A stretch of 64,000 nucleotides of DNA, from positions 4,251,001-4,315,000 of the forward strand of contig NC_011830.1 of NCBI RefSeq assembly GCF_000021925.1, written 5' to 3'. The first letter of the stretch is position 1. Every line of letters begins with the position of its first letter. Below the pieces are notes generated by a model. The model saw only the letters and a program-made list of their open reading frames with translations, was not told where the DNA came from and did no database searches. Shown one piece after another: positions 7,864-17,348 of this stretch. The stretch is from Desulfitobacterium hafniense DCB-2. Lineage in GTDB: Bacteria > Bacillota > Desulfitobacteriia > Desulfitobacteriales > Desulfitobacteriaceae. The position numbers were made by a program, and so were the translations under genes.

Positions 7864-7969
7864 CGATTAACCTCTCTTTCACAAACAACTCCGACCATAG
7901 AAAACCGGCTTTTGCACCATCTATCATATAACGTTCTGCGTGTTCTTGAAGTCTGGTTACTACATTCAT
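7844..7969 (-). CDS. Possible 41-residue leader or coupled peptide
   Basis: An ATG at 7969 preceded by GAGAAGAT opens a short frame, MNVVTRLQEHAERYMIDGAK and on to VFHLC, which overlaps the start of the 152-aa gene by 20 bases in another frame. It looks protein-like (amphipathic helix) and could be a coupled upstream gene or a remnant of a longer protein. The evidence is weak. Confidence 0.3.
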   Translation of the reverse strand: MNVVTRLQEHAERYMIDGAKAGFLWSELFVKERLIDVFHLC

Positions 7970-7996
7970 ATCTTCTCAGATTTTGAGAACATGCCC

Positions 7997-8049
7997 TTAT
8001 AGGACGTATCGTGCCCCGTGACTCAAACAGCGCCAAGGACGGTGCTGCC
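7997..8049. repeat. Boundary hairpin unit, copy B
   Basis: Plus strand: TTATAGGACG, then GTGCCCCGTGACTCA, then a hairpin AGCGCC / GGTGCT around AAGGAC. It is the best-formed copy of the unit also seen at 4299-4352 and 7326-7377. The hairpin alone recurs at 9229-9255. Confidence 0.5.
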
Positions 8050-8140
8050 TATAAATTACAAGTAAACAAATAAATCGCAAAAGAATACTGCAACACATAT
8101 AATGATTTTGATTATATATTTGCATATATCATCAAAATCT

Positions 8141-9184
8141 TCAATAAGTATCTAGAACCTGTTTTATCTTTCCATCGAGCACCATTTTGCTTATAGATTC
8201 CGTAAAAAGCCATTCAATGATCTTGATTCCATTGCTCTTTGATTTGAGTTTTTTCTTTTCATCGAGAGCTAATCTGTGTTGATACCCTTCTTCACCTCCG
8301 AAAAAGTCAACTGACTGGAAGTGCTGGATGCCCTGATACTCAATCGCAATGTTTAGAGAGGGTATGAAGATATCATAACGCTGGGGAGAAAGCCAGTCCG
8401 GTGAATATTGGAATCGGGCATCTTCAAAATGTTTCTTTACCAATTTGTACAATTCAAACTCACTTTTCCATTGTTTCGGTAAATTCCGTGTAATGAGCAA
8501 GCCCTCATAGAGTAAATCCAATTCTTCGCGAATTTTTTTCCGTTCTTTCTTAAAAACCTCACTCAGAAGCCAGTAGTTGCTGTCACTCATATTAAGATTA
8601 TAGCCTTCCCCTATGAGCCGTTGAAGAGTATGTTTCATTTTAATGTTAGAAAGGTAACTTGTGCATTTTCTATATTCACGCTGCATTGGAATCATATATT
8701 CATGCCGTAAAAACTTGGCCAACTCTGCATCCGTAGCAAAGCTAAGACGCTCTTTCAAAATCCCAATAACTTCTCGGCACTGTTCATGTTCTTCTTCAAA
8801 GAGCATTTTTGTTTGAACATTATAAAAGTGAGCAATTTCTAGGCTTTCAGAATGGATATATCCTGGCATCCTATTAGCTCCCCCAAAATTATGTAAACTT
8901 AGATTTCCGTCATAGAAGCAAAAACCCTCGATCTTTCGAATATCCATATTAAATATATCTATTCCAGATAAGGTTTGCCGATTTGGGAAGTTACTATAAC
9001 ATCCAAGAAGTAGCTCCATCTCATGAATTTGTTCTTCCGTAAAAATAACCTCATGGTTTTCACTATCGTCATCAGGGAACAGATTTTCCAAAATCGTATA
9101 TTTGAACGCCCTTTTAGCTATTTCACAAGCTAGGTAAAATCCCTTCATTGGGACTCGTTTAAAATACAGCTTATACAGTTCCAA
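8141..9184 (-). CDS. Protein with C-terminal PD-(D/E)XK-like nuclease domain
   Basis: The 347-residue protein has an uncharacterised, mostly helical N-terminal part of about 230 residues. The C-terminal part (about 265-340) reads RYDIFIPSLNIAIEYQGIQH, with a lysine-rich stretch DEKKKLKSKSNGIKIIEW behind it. Asp, then Glu-Tyr-Gln-Gly, then conserved basic residues and a final strand is the layout of Vsr-like and restriction-endonuclease-fold proteins. Substrate unknown. Isolated gene, A+T-rich, beside a helicase operon, so a role in DNA defence or mobile-element biology is plausible but inferred. Confidence 0.65.
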   Translation of the reverse strand: MELYKLYFKRVPMKGFYLACEIAKRAFKYTILENLFPDDDSENHEVIFTEEQIHEMELLLGCYSNFPNRQTLSGIDIFNMDIRKIEGFCFYDGNLSLHNFGGANRMPGYIHSESLEIAHFYNVQTKMLFEEEHEQCREVIGILKERLSFATDAELAKFLRHEYMIPMQREYRKCTSYLSNIKMKHTLQRLIGEGYNLNMSDSNYWLLSEVFKKERKKIREELDLLYEGLLITRNLPKQWKSEFELYKLVKKHFEDARFQYSPDWLSPQRYDIFIPSLNIAIEYQGIQHFQSVDFFGGEEGYQHRLALDEKKKLKSKSNGIKIIEWLFTESISKMVLDGKIKQVLDTY

Positions 9185-9228
9185 TAGCTCATCCTCTTCC
9201 TTTTATATATAACTTTAAAACTCCATTT

Positions 9229-9255
9229 TCATCGCGCCAAGGACGGCGCGACCCT
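9229..9255. repeat. Boundary hairpin, partial copy A
   Basis: GCGCCAAGGACGGCGC forms a 5-bp perfect hairpin with the loop AAGGAC shared with copy B. The GTGCCCC-TGACTCA block is missing or decayed here. It lies upstream of the nuclease-like gene. Confidence 0.4.
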
Positions 9256-9397
9256 TACACGATATGTCGTATAACGTCATTTTACCGCAACATCAATACG
9301 CCTTTTCTGCCACCCCAAAAGAATTACCGCATGATATTGCAATAATACTGCCTCTATAAACAACTTCAAATGTATCTCTCCAAATCCCTTTATATAA

Positions 9398-9424
9398 CTA
9401 TTAGACACCGGAGCCTTCACTCCT
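9398..9424. repeat. Right copy of the 27-bp direct repeat
   Basis: CTATTAGACACCGGAG followed by CCTTCACTCCT matches 2459-2485 at 23 of 27 positions. Beyond it the sequence returns to the base composition of the pyrimidine operon. The 9184-9623 gap otherwise holds only the operon terminator. Confidence 0.45.
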
Positions 9425-9478
9425 CTTTCCTGAAAGATAGCATTTTAAGAACTCCTTCCATCGGACGTACTAAAAAAC

Positions 9479-9533
9479 ATGCTCCCGTTAAGGCAGACAG
9501 GCCATAAAAAACCTGTCACCCTAACGGGAGCAT
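9479..9533 (-). terminator. Terminator of the pyr operon
   Basis: On the minus strand ATGCTCCCGTTA pairs with TAACGGGAGCAT (12 bp, both ends perfect), with an inner GACAGG/CCTGTC stem, and is followed by GTTTTTTAG. It lies 90 bases past the pyrE stop. Confidence 0.85.
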
Positions 9534-9622
9534 CTATTCTCTATCTACATACCTCAGCCAATTCCAATCGCTCAGCATCAAGCATACTCCACACAAGAAC
9601 TACTGCGGCATAAGAAAAGCCC

Positions 9623-10228
9623 TTACTCCCCCGTCGGCACAGCCCGGCTTCCCGGCTTAACAGCCGGAATCCCTTCAGCACAAAGAGGGCAGCTTTCAGG
9701 GTCAAATGATTCAATCTCTATCTCCAACAACGAAGCCAGAGGCACACCAAAATCAGCTTTCCCGCCGCTCCGGTTCACCAGCACCCCTACTCCCACAGGT
9801 TCCGCCCCATAGGCTTTGACCACCTCTATAACCTCCCGGACCGAACCCCCGGTAGTGATCACATCTTCCACCACCAGGACCTTTTGGCCAGGTTGGAGTT
9901 CAAAGCCCCGTCGCAGCTTCATTTCTCCATTCTCCCGCTCGGTGAAAATGGCTTTGGTTCCTAAAGCCTTGCCGACTTCATGAGCGACTAAGATTCCCCC
10001 CATGGCCGGCCCGATCACCAGGTCAATCCCCTGGCCCCGGAAGGATTCCGCTAAAGCTTCTCCCAAGCGGGCTGCATGATGGGGATATTGCAAAACTTTG
10101 GCGCATTGCATATATTGGCGGCTATGTCTCCCTGAGGTCAGCCGGAAATGCCCTTCCAATAAAGCTTCACTTTCTTTGAATATGTTTAAAACCTCTTCAG
10201 GGGATAAGGATTTATTAGATACTGTCAT
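9623..10228 (-). CDS. pyrE: Orotate phosphoribosyltransferase
   Basis: PyrE joins orotate to PRPP to give orotidine 5'-phosphate. The PRPP loop is VLVVEDVITTGGS (about residue 118), and the family's FRLTSGRHS near the N-terminus binds orotate. A longer frame starts at 10258, but GGAAAGGAG ends 11 bases before the ATG at 10228, which opens MTVSNKSLSPEEV, so I use that start (201 residues). It is the last gene of the operon, 43 bases after pyrF. Confidence 0.95.
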   Translation of the reverse strand: MTVSNKSLSPEEVLNIFKESEALLEGHFRLTSGRHSRQYMQCAKVLQYPHHAARLGEALAESFRGQGIDLVIGPAMGGILVAHEVGKALGTKAIFTERENGEMKLRRGFELQPGQKVLVVEDVITTGGSVREVIEVVKAYGAEPVGVGVLVNRSGGKADFGVPLASLLEIEIESFDPESCPLCAEGIPAVKPGSRAVPTGE

Positions 10229-10271
10229 AAATTCCAGACTCCTTTCCAATCGATGCACTTTATGCTCGTTC

Positions 10272-11000
10272 TTAATCCCAAAGCTGCTCCAAAGCCTGCC
10301 TTGGATTGGCCGCCTGGGTAATGGGTCTGCCTACCACCAGATAAGAGCTCCCCGCTTCCAGGGCTTCTTTGGGAGTAAGTGTACGGGCTTGATCATGGGT
10401 TTCACTGCCTTTGGGGCGAATCCCCGGCGTAATGACCACAAAATCCGGTCCTACATGCCGGCGGAGGATGGCGCTTTCTTGAGCCGAGGCCACCACCCCG
10501 TCAATACCTGCCTTTTGACCCAGTTCGGCCAGGGCAACCACCTGCTCCGGCAGGGTTCTGCCCACTCCCAGATCCTGCTGCAGCCTCTCTTCATCAAGGC
10601 TGGTCAGTACCGTGATGCCGATAATCTTCATCCGCTCCTCAGCATTCTTTTGCTTTTTCACTTCATGGGTAGCCTGGACCGCCCGGGCCATCATATCATG
10701 ACCGCCGCTGCAGTGAATAGTGAGCACATCGGCGCCATATCCGGCCAGAACCCGTACCGCACTTTCCACCGTATTGGGGATATCATGAAGCTTCAGGTCC
10801 AGGAAGATGGGGAACCCTTTGTCCTTCAGTTCTCGGATAATGCCGGCACCTGCAGCATTATAGAGCTCCATCCCCACTTTAAGCCAGCAGCCGCTCCCCT
10901 GAAGTTGGTCAGCCAGGGCTAAAGCCTTCTCCCGGCTATTCACATCCATAGCCACCATGACCTTTTTATTGTTCTCCGACACTGTTCTTTCCAGCTCCAT
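10272..11000 (-). CDS. pyrF: Orotidine 5'-phosphate decarboxylase
   Basis: PyrF decarboxylates OMP to UMP, the last step of the pathway. The catalytic signature DLKLHDIPNT is present at about residue 68, and the phosphate-binding end VITPGIRP and SYLVVGRPIT completes the TIM barrel. Two ATGs are 6 bases apart. The second (11000) is at the right distance from AAAGGAAG, while the first touches it, so I choose the second (242 residues). Confidence 0.95.
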   Translation of the reverse strand: MELERTVSENNKKVMVAMDVNSREKALALADQLQGSGCWLKVGMELYNAAGAGIIRELKDKGFPIFLDLKLHDIPNTVESAVRVLAGYGADVLTIHCSGGHDMMARAVQATHEVKKQKNAEERMKIIGITVLTSLDEERLQQDLGVGRTLPEQVVALAELGQKAGIDGVVASAQESAILRRHVGPDFVVITPGIRPKGSETHDQARTLTPKEALEAGSSYLVVGRPITQAANPRQALEQLWD

Positions 11001-11160
11001 CGCCATCTTCCTTTCTTTCCGCCAAGTCTACCCTTTTCGCTACTCCCAAAAGGCGATATTCTCCGAAAATGCTCGTCCGCCACACCGCTGACAGCCGCTT
11101 TCATCCTCCGCCAGCACCAACTGCACTACAGCAGGCAAAGGTTATATCCGGACCCACAAC

Positions 11161-12075
11161 CTACAAAGCCAGTCCCACTATCTCCTCCACAGAGGCAAAG
11201 CCCTGACGGCGGCAATACTCCTCGATCCCCTCTATGACCTCCAGGGGAGCGAGAGGGTTGACAAAATTCCCGGTGCCGATGCTGACTGCTTTGGCTCCGG
11301 CCAGCATGAATTCCACGGCATCCTGCCAAGTGAGAATTCCCCCCATACCGATGATGGGGACTTTTACAGCCTGGGCCACCTGCCACACCATCCGTACCGC
11401 CACCGGACGAATGGCCGGTCCTGACAGACCACCCATCTTATTGGCTAAAAGGGGTTGACGTTTTTCAATATCGATGCTCATCCCCAGCAAAGTATTGATC
11501 ATGGATATGATATCTGCGCCTCCCCGCTCCACTGCTTTGGCCATCGCCACAATATCCGTGACATTGGGGGACAGCTTGGCAATCACGGGGAGGTCCGTCT
11601 TTCCCCTGACCAAGGCAATTACTTCTTCCGCACTGTCCGGATGGGTGCCGAAATGCATTCCCCCATGCTTGACATTAGGGCAGGAGATATTGACTTCCAG
11701 GGCATGAATTCCCGAGCCGGATTGAAGAGCACTGGCCATAGTCTCATAATCCTGTAAGGAAAATCCGGAGATATTGGCAATGACCGTAGTCGGCAGCTCC
11801 CGCACCCTGGGGAGATAGGAATGAAGAAACTCCTCAAGACCGGGGTTTTCCAGACCAACCGAATTGAGCATTCCTGCCGGAGTCTCGGCCAGACGCGGCA
11901 AAGGATTCCCTAGGCGTGGCTCCGGGGTAAGCCCTTTGAGAGTAATTCCGCCCAATTTCTCAACCGGGCAATAGGGAGCATACTCTTCTCCGAAGCCATA
12001 AGTGCCTGAGCAGGTGAGCACAGGATTTCTCAAAGTTAATGGTCCTAGATTCACTTCCAGATTAACCTTCTTCAT
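11161..12075 (-). CDS. pyrD: Dihydroorotate dehydrogenase B (NAD+), catalytic subunit
   Basis: This is the FMN subunit of the class 1B enzyme, which oxidises dihydroorotate to orotate and passes electrons to PyrK. It shows NISCPNVKHGG with the catalytic cysteine of class 1B, and FMN-binding GMGGILTWQDA and SIGTGNFVNP. The frame is open to 12186, but the start MKKVNLEVNLG at 12075 has GGAG 8 bases upstream and fits the family length (304 residues). It begins 20 bases after pyrK ends. Confidence 0.95.
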   Translation of the reverse strand: MKKVNLEVNLGPLTLRNPVLTCSGTYGFGEEYAPYCPVEKLGGITLKGLTPEPRLGNPLPRLAETPAGMLNSVGLENPGLEEFLHSYLPRVRELPTTVIANISGFSLQDYETMASALQSGSGIHALEVNISCPNVKHGGMHFGTHPDSAEEVIALVRGKTDLPVIAKLSPNVTDIVAMAKAVERGGADIISMINTLLGMSIDIEKRQPLLANKMGGLSGPAIRPVAVRMVWQVAQAVKVPIIGMGGILTWQDAVEFMLAGAKAVSIGTGNFVNPLAPLEVIEGIEEYCRRQGFASVEEIVGLAL

Positions 12076-12094
12076 GGCGTTATCTCCGCTCTTT

Positions 12095-12922
12095 TCACTG
12101 TTCATAATCCCAGAGCACCTCCTTCCCTTGGAAGACCGGTCCGTCCTGACATACTTTTCCCCTGTAAATCCTACCGCTGTTTTCATCCTTTAAGGTGCAC
12201 ACGCAACCTAAGCAGGCTCCCACCGCGCAGCCCATCCGTTCTTCCAGAGAAACCTCCACAGAGGCCCCGGTTTGCAGAAAGTGCTCGCTGACAGCCTTCA
12301 TCATCACCTGAGGGCCACAGACCGCCACTGAACATCCCGGCCCTTGGGCAGCCATTGAATCAGGGGAATTTTCGCGAATAAGGTCCAAAACATTGCCTTT
12401 GGCCCCGATACTTCCGTCCATGGAACTCAGGAAAACCGGGATACCGGCATCCTGCCAAAGCCCCAGCCCGGCAGCAGCAAAGAAGTCTTCATCTTCCCCG
12501 CCCCAATACAAACGTACAGGAATATCTTTCGCACGGGCCGCCTTGGCTAAAGGAAGGAGGGGAAAAGCACCGATTCCCCCCGCAACGAGGATAAGTTCTC
12601 CCTGCTCAGGCAGGGTAAAGCCATGGCCCAGGGGGCCCATCAGACTTAAGCTTTCCCCCGCCTTGACCTTGGCTAACACTTCCGTGCCTTTGCCTTTAAT
12701 CCGATAAAGCAGGGTGAGTTCCCCGCCTTCCCGGTCAATATCCGCAATGCTGATGGGGCGGCGCAAAAGAGGATCTATTCCCGTGGAGACCTGCACATGA
12801 ACGAATTGCCCCGGCTGCCCTTCCCGGGCAATCTCGGTCCGGAGAACCAACTTCATGATTTTATAGCGGGGATCACCCATGATTTGGTGAGAAACGACTT
12901 CAGCCTTATCCAGCATTTCCAT
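12095..12922 (-). CDS. pyrK: Dihydroorotate dehydrogenase electron transfer subunit
   Basis: PyrK carries FAD and a [2Fe-2S] cluster and moves electrons from PyrD to NAD+. The FAD-binding RRPISIADID and the NAD-binding LVAGGIGAFPLLPL are clear. The cluster cysteines lie in MGCAVGACLGCVC and KVCQDGPVF near the C-terminus. 275 residues, normal length. AAAGGA precedes the ATG. Confidence 0.95.
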   Translation of the reverse strand: MEMLDKAEVVSHQIMGDPRYKIMKLVLRTEIAREGQPGQFVHVQVSTGIDPLLRRPISIADIDREGGELTLLYRIKGKGTEVLAKVKAGESLSLMGPLGHGFTLPEQGELILVAGGIGAFPLLPLAKAARAKDIPVRLYWGGEDEDFFAAAGLGLWQDAGIPVFLSSMDGSIGAKGNVLDLIRENSPDSMAAQGPGCSVAVCGPQVMMKAVSEHFLQTGASVEVSLEERMGCAVGACLGCVCTLKDENSGRIYRGKVCQDGPVFQGKEVLWDYEQ

Positions 12923-12968
12923 CCCGTCCTTTCCGGCGTTTTATTTATCCGATCTAATCTTCTCTTTC

Positions 12969-15900
12969 TTACTTAAGAGACATCAGGCTGGGCAAAAACG
13001 ACATCAGCACATGAACCCAGGCGGAAGCGGTGTCCAGGCTGGTGAAGCAGGGAATCCCTTGCTCTACCGCTGTGCGGCGAATGGCGAAGCCGTCGCTTTC
13101 CTGCTTTTTGTTGTGAGTGGTAGTGTTGAGGACACATTGAATCACACCCTGCCGGATAGCATCGGTAATTTCCGTGGACCCCTGATGGAGCTTGGCCACC
13201 GGCGCAACCTGAATTCCTTCTTCCCGGAGGGTTTTAGCCGTTCCTTCCGTGGCTAAGATGCGGAAGCCCAGGTCGGCAAATTTCTTGACCAAGGGTATCC
13301 CCTCTGCCTTATCCCGATCCGCTAAGGTCACCAAGAGGCTGCCGTGGGCGGACATATTGAATCCTCCCGCCAGGAGGGCTTTGTAGAGAGCTTTTTCATA
13401 AGTCCGGTCCACTCCCATCACTTCTCCGGTGGACTTCATCTCCGGACCCAGGGAGGGTTCCACCCGATGGAGTTTGGAAAAGGAAAACACAGGGACCTTT
13501 ACAGCCACCCGTTCCGGGAGAGGCCACAAGCCTAAGGGCAGTTCCAATTCCGTCAAAGTCTTCCCGAGAATGACCTCGGTGGCATAATCCACGATAGACA
13601 GTCCGGTCACTTTGCTGATAAAGGGAACCGTACGGCTGGAGCGGGGGTTAACCTCAATCACATACACTTCATCCTGAAAGATGACGTATTGAATGTTAAG
13701 CAGGCCAATCACATTTAAAGCCCGGGCGATTTCCGTAGTCAGCAGGGTAATCCGCTGGATTAAAGGTTCGGACAAAGTCTGGGGAGGGTAGACGGCGATG
13801 GAGTCTCCAGAGTGAACTCCGGCCCGCTCCAGATGCTCCATAATTCCGGGCAGGCTGACATTCTTGCCGTCGGAGATGGCATCCACCTCCACCTCCTTGC
13901 CCACCAGGTACTGATCCATCCATAGCTCCTGGCCCGGGAAATCGGCCATGGCCCGGTTCACCACGTTTTCCAGTTCTGAGGCTGAGTAAACAATCTCCAT
14001 GGCCCGGCCTCCCAAGACAAAGGAAGGACGGATCATCAGAGGATAGCCGATGCGGGCTGCCACTTCAACCGCTTCCGCCAGGGAAGAGGCCTGGCCTCCC
14101 TTAGGCCGCTTGGCGCCGATGGTATGGAGCACTTCATCAAATTGCCCCCGTTCCTCAGCCCGGTCGATATCCTCAATGCCGGTGCCCAGGATGTTATATC
14201 CTCTTTCAGCTAAGGGCTTGGCCAGACCGATGGCCGTTTGACCGCCGAACTGGACAATCACACCCTCCGGCTGCTCCCGCTCCAGGACAGCTGAGACATC
14301 CTCCAAGGTTAAAGGCTCAAAATAGAGACGGTCTGCGGTGTCAAAATCCGTGGAGACGGTCTCCGGATTATTATTGATAATGATGGTTTCCACACCGGCT
14401 TTTTTCAAAGCCAGAACGGAGTGAACGGAGCAATAGTCGAATTCAATCCCTTGGCCAATCCGGATAGGACCGGAGCCCAGGACTACCACCTTGCGCCTCT
14501 GGGTGGGTATTCCTTCATCCTCCTGGTCATAGCTGGAGTAGAAATAAGGGGTCAAGGCCTCAAACTCGCCGGCACAAGTATCCACCATCTTGAAAACCGG
14601 CTGCAAACCTTTTTCCTGCCGGTAAGCATATATTTCTTTTTCCGTGGTCTGCCAGAGGCGGGCCAGCTCCCGATCTGCAAAGCCCATTCTTTTGGCTTTT
14701 AACAAAAGCTCCCCATTCCAGGGAGAGAATTGCAGGGTTTCACTCATCCTGACAATCCGTTCAATGGCTGTAAGGAAATAAGGGTTCCAGCTGCTGGCCT
14801 TCTGAATCTGTTCAAGGCTCAACCCTCTTCGCAACCCCTCGGCGAGAATAAACAGCAATTGATCATCAGGCTTTTGGCAGCGCTCCAGAATCTCTTCATC
14901 GGTAAGCTCCTGGAATTCGGGGAGCAGCAGACCAAAGGCTTTGATTTCCAAAGAACGGACAGCCTTTTGCAGAGCGGTCTCCAGATTCCGGCCCAGGCCC
15001 ATGACTTCCCCCGTCGCCTTCATCTGGGTTCCCAGACGGCGGTCCGCATCGGAGAATTTATCAAAAGGCCAGCGGGGGATTTTAACCACCACATAGTCCA
15101 GAGCCGGTTCAAAACAGGCGCTGGTTTTGCCGGTGACGGCATTGGTCAGCTCCGGAAGAGTGTATCCTAAAGCGATCTTGGCGGCCACTTTGGCAATGGG
15201 GTAGCCCGTAGCTTTGGAAGCCAGGGCGCTGGAGCGGCTCAGCCGAGGATTCACTTCAATGACCACATACTCCAGCCGTTCCGGATGCAAGGCATATTGG
15301 ACATTGCATCCTCCTTCAATACCTAAAGCCGCCACGATTTTGCGGGAGGAGGTGCGCAGGGCTTGAACTTCCCGATCCGTCAGGGTCTGGCAAGGAGCCA
15401 CAACCATACTGTCCCCCGTATGCACCCCTACCGGGTCCATATTCTCCATGTTGCAGATGGTGATGCAATTCCCCTGACTATCTCTCAACACTTCATATTC
15501 GATTTCCTTCCAGCCCGCCACGCTTTTTTCCACCAGAATCTGATCGATAAGGCTGGCCTGCAAGCCGCTTTTGGCGATTTCCTTGAGCTGCTCCCGGTTA
15601 TGAGCGATGCCCCCTCCTGTGCCTCCCAAGGTATAGGCAGGGCGGACAATCACGGGGTATCCGATCTCCTCGCCAAAACTGAGGGCCTCTTCAAGATCCG
15701 ATACGATAACGCTGGGAGGAACCGGCTCTCCAAGCTCTCTCATCAGGCTCCGGAAATGTTCCCGATCCTCTGCCTTGGTGATGCTATCCAGCGAAGTTCC
15801 CATCAGCTGAACGCCGCAGCGCTGGAGAATTCCCTTTTCCGCCAGCTGAAAAGCCAGGTTCAGGCCGGTTTGCCCCCCCATGGTGGCGATGATGCCGTCA

Positions 15901-16166
15901 GGCCGTTCTCTTTCAATAATTCTCTCCAGAAATTCCACCGTCAGGGGTTCGATATAGATCCGATCCGCCACTTCCTGGTCCGTCATGATGGTGGCCGGGT
16001 TGGAATTGACCAGAACCACCTCCACCCCTTCTTCCTGCAAGGCCCGGCAAGCCTGGGTTCCCGCATAATCGAATTCCGCCGCTTGCCCGATGACGATAGG
16101 ACCGGAACCGATCACCAGCACTTTATTCCATTTCTTCGTGTTCCTGTTTCCGTTCTCTGCGTTCAT
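12969..16166 (-). CDS. carB: Carbamoyl-phosphate synthase large chain
   Basis: The 1065-residue protein makes carbamoyl phosphate from bicarbonate, ATP and glutamine-derived ammonia. Two homologous ATP-grasp halves are visible, each opening with a nucleotide-binding IGSGPIVIGQAAEFDY or LGSGPIRIGQGIEFDY (residues about 20 and 560). Each half also holds an EVNPR motif. The C-terminal 140 residues form the MGS-like allosteric domain (ILATEGTAKTLREEGI) where UMP and similar effectors act. A strong AGGAGG site precedes the ATG. Confidence 0.97.
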   Translation of the reverse strand: MNAENGNRNTKKWNKVLVIGSGPIVIGQAAEFDYAGTQACRALQEEGVEVVLVNSNPATIMTDQEVADRIYIEPLTVEFLERIIERERPDGIIATMGGQTGLNLAFQLAEKGILQRCGVQLMGTSLDSITKAEDREHFRSLMRELGEPVPPSVIVSDLEEALSFGEEIGYPVIVRPAYTLGGTGGGIAHNREQLKEIAKSGLQASLIDQILVEKSVAGWKEIEYEVLRDSQGNCITICNMENMDPVGVHTGDSMVVAPCQTLTDREVQALRTSSRKIVAALGIEGGCNVQYALHPERLEYVVIEVNPRLSRSSALASKATGYPIAKVAAKIALGYTLPELTNAVTGKTSACFEPALDYVVVKIPRWPFDKFSDADRRLGTQMKATGEVMGLGRNLETALQKAVRSLEIKAFGLLLPEFQELTDEEILERCQKPDDQLLFILAEGLRRGLSLEQIQKASSWNPYFLTAIERIVRMSETLQFSPWNGELLLKAKRMGFADRELARLWQTTEKEIYAYRQEKGLQPVFKMVDTCAGEFEALTPYFYSSYDQEDEGIPTQRRKVVVLGSGPIRIGQGIEFDYCSVHSVLALKKAGVETIIINNNPETVSTDFDTADRLYFEPLTLEDVSAVLEREQPEGVIVQFGGQTAIGLAKPLAERGYNILGTGIEDIDRAEERGQFDEVLHTIGAKRPKGGQASSLAEAVEVAARIGYPLMIRPSFVLGGRAMEIVYSASELENVVNRAMADFPGQELWMDQYLVGKEVEVDAISDGKNVSLPGIMEHLERAGVHSGDSIAVYPPQTLSEPLIQRITLLTTEIARALNVIGLLNIQYVIFQDEVYVIEVNPRSSRTVPFISKVTGLSIVDYATEVILGKTLTELELPLGLWPLPERVAVKVPVFSFSKLHRVEPSLGPEMKSTGEVMGVDRTYEKALYKALLAGGFNMSAHGSLLVTLADRDKAEGIPLVKKFADLGFRILATEGTAKTLREEGIQVAPVAKLHQGSTEITDAIRQGVIQCVLNTTTHNKKQESDGFAIRRTAVEQGIPCFTSLDTASAWVHVLMSFLPSLMSLK

Positions 16167-16232
16167 ATATTCCTCCTGTTTTCCCGGCTTTCCCTTGGTT
16201 ATCTCTTTCTCAGGGGATAGGCTGTCCCCTGT

Positions 16233-17336
16233 TCAGCCGGCTGCTCCGGCACCTATCGCGGCAAAAAATCCTTCAAAGAGCATCCCGTTCTCTTCCGGAC
16301 CCGGCGCTCCCTCCGGGTGATACTGAACGGAGTAAACGGGATACTGAGTATGCTCCATTCCTTCCACCGTGCCATCATTTAAATTGCGCAATATAATTTG
16401 AAATCCTGTTCCGGCCATAGACTCTTCGGCAACGGCATAGCCGTGATTCTGCGCCGTCATGGTGGTTTGACCTGTGCGCAGATCCTGGACGGGATGATTC
16501 CCTCCCCGATGACCGAAGGGGAGTTTATAGGTTTTTCCCCCGGCGGCCAGGGCCAGAATTTGATGACCCAGGCAAATCCCCATGATCGGCAGCTGGGGCA
16601 GCAGTGTCCGGACCGTCTCAATCAGCTCGGGCAGTCCGCTGGGGTCCCCAGGTCCATTGCTGATGAACACTCCCTTGGGGGAAGAGGCTAAAATCTCTTC
16701 CGCACTGCTCCACGCAGGGAACACTCTGATTCTTAATCCTCTTTGCTGCAGGGCGCGGAGAATATTGCGCTTCGCTCCGCAATCAAGGACCGCCACATAA
16801 GGACCGCTCCCCGGAATTTCATAACTCTCTTTGACTGTAGCCTGATAAACCCAATGGGGCTCTTTTTCCGCAGCCGAGGAAATGTCGGCGTACTCTTGCC
16901 AATACTTTTTTCCTTGTTCCAGGGTCTGGGCAAAGACTCCCGGCAGGGTGCCCTGGTTGCGGATATGGCGGGTCAAGGCCCGGGTATCGATTCCTTTCAA
17001 TCCCCAGATGTTATGCAGCCTGCAAAACTCTTCCAGAGAACGATCCCCGTGGGCACTGCCTTCTCCCTGGGAAAGCTCCCGCACCACCAGCCCTCTGAGC
17101 AGAATTTTATCCGCCTCATTTTCTTCATCATGCCAGCCGTAATTGCCGATTTGGGGATGGGTCAGGACCAGAATCTGACCTGTGTAGGAAAGGTCGGTAA
17201 TCATTTCCTGATATCCCGACATGGAGGTGTTGAACACCACCTCCCCGGCTTGAACTTTTTGTTCTTTATCTTCCGGCCAGGCTCCAAACCTTTCTCCTTC
17301 AAAAGCTGTACCGTCCTGCAATACGAGAAACGCCAT
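16233..17336 (-). CDS. carA: Carbamoyl-phosphate synthase small chain (glutaminase)
   Basis: CarA hydrolyses glutamine and channels ammonia to CarB. Class I amidotransferase residues are present: the nucleophile in MGICLGHQILALA (about residue 250) and the His/Glu pair in VQYHPEGAPGP near the end. The N-terminal domain begins FLVLQDGTAFEG and includes FNTSMSGYQE. 367 residues, normal length. GGAGGGCTAAGC precedes the ATG, and pyrC ends 12 bases upstream. Confidence 0.97.
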   Translation of the reverse strand: MAFLVLQDGTAFEGERFGAWPEDKEQKVQAGEVVFNTSMSGYQEMITDLSYTGQILVLTHPQIGNYGWHDEENEADKILLRGLVVRELSQGEGSAHGDRSLEEFCRLHNIWGLKGIDTRALTRHIRNQGTLPGVFAQTLEQGKKYWQEYADISSAAEKEPHWVYQATVKESYEIPGSGPYVAVLDCGAKRNILRALQQRGLRIRVFPAWSSAEEILASSPKGVFISNGPGDPSGLPELIETVRTLLPQLPIMGICLGHQILALAAGGKTYKLPFGHRGGNHPVQDLRTGQTTMTAQNHGYAVAEESMAGTGFQIILRNLNDGTVEGMEHTQYPVYSVQYHPEGAPGPEENGMLFEGFFAAIGAGAAG

Positions 17337-17348
17337 GCTTAGCCCTCC

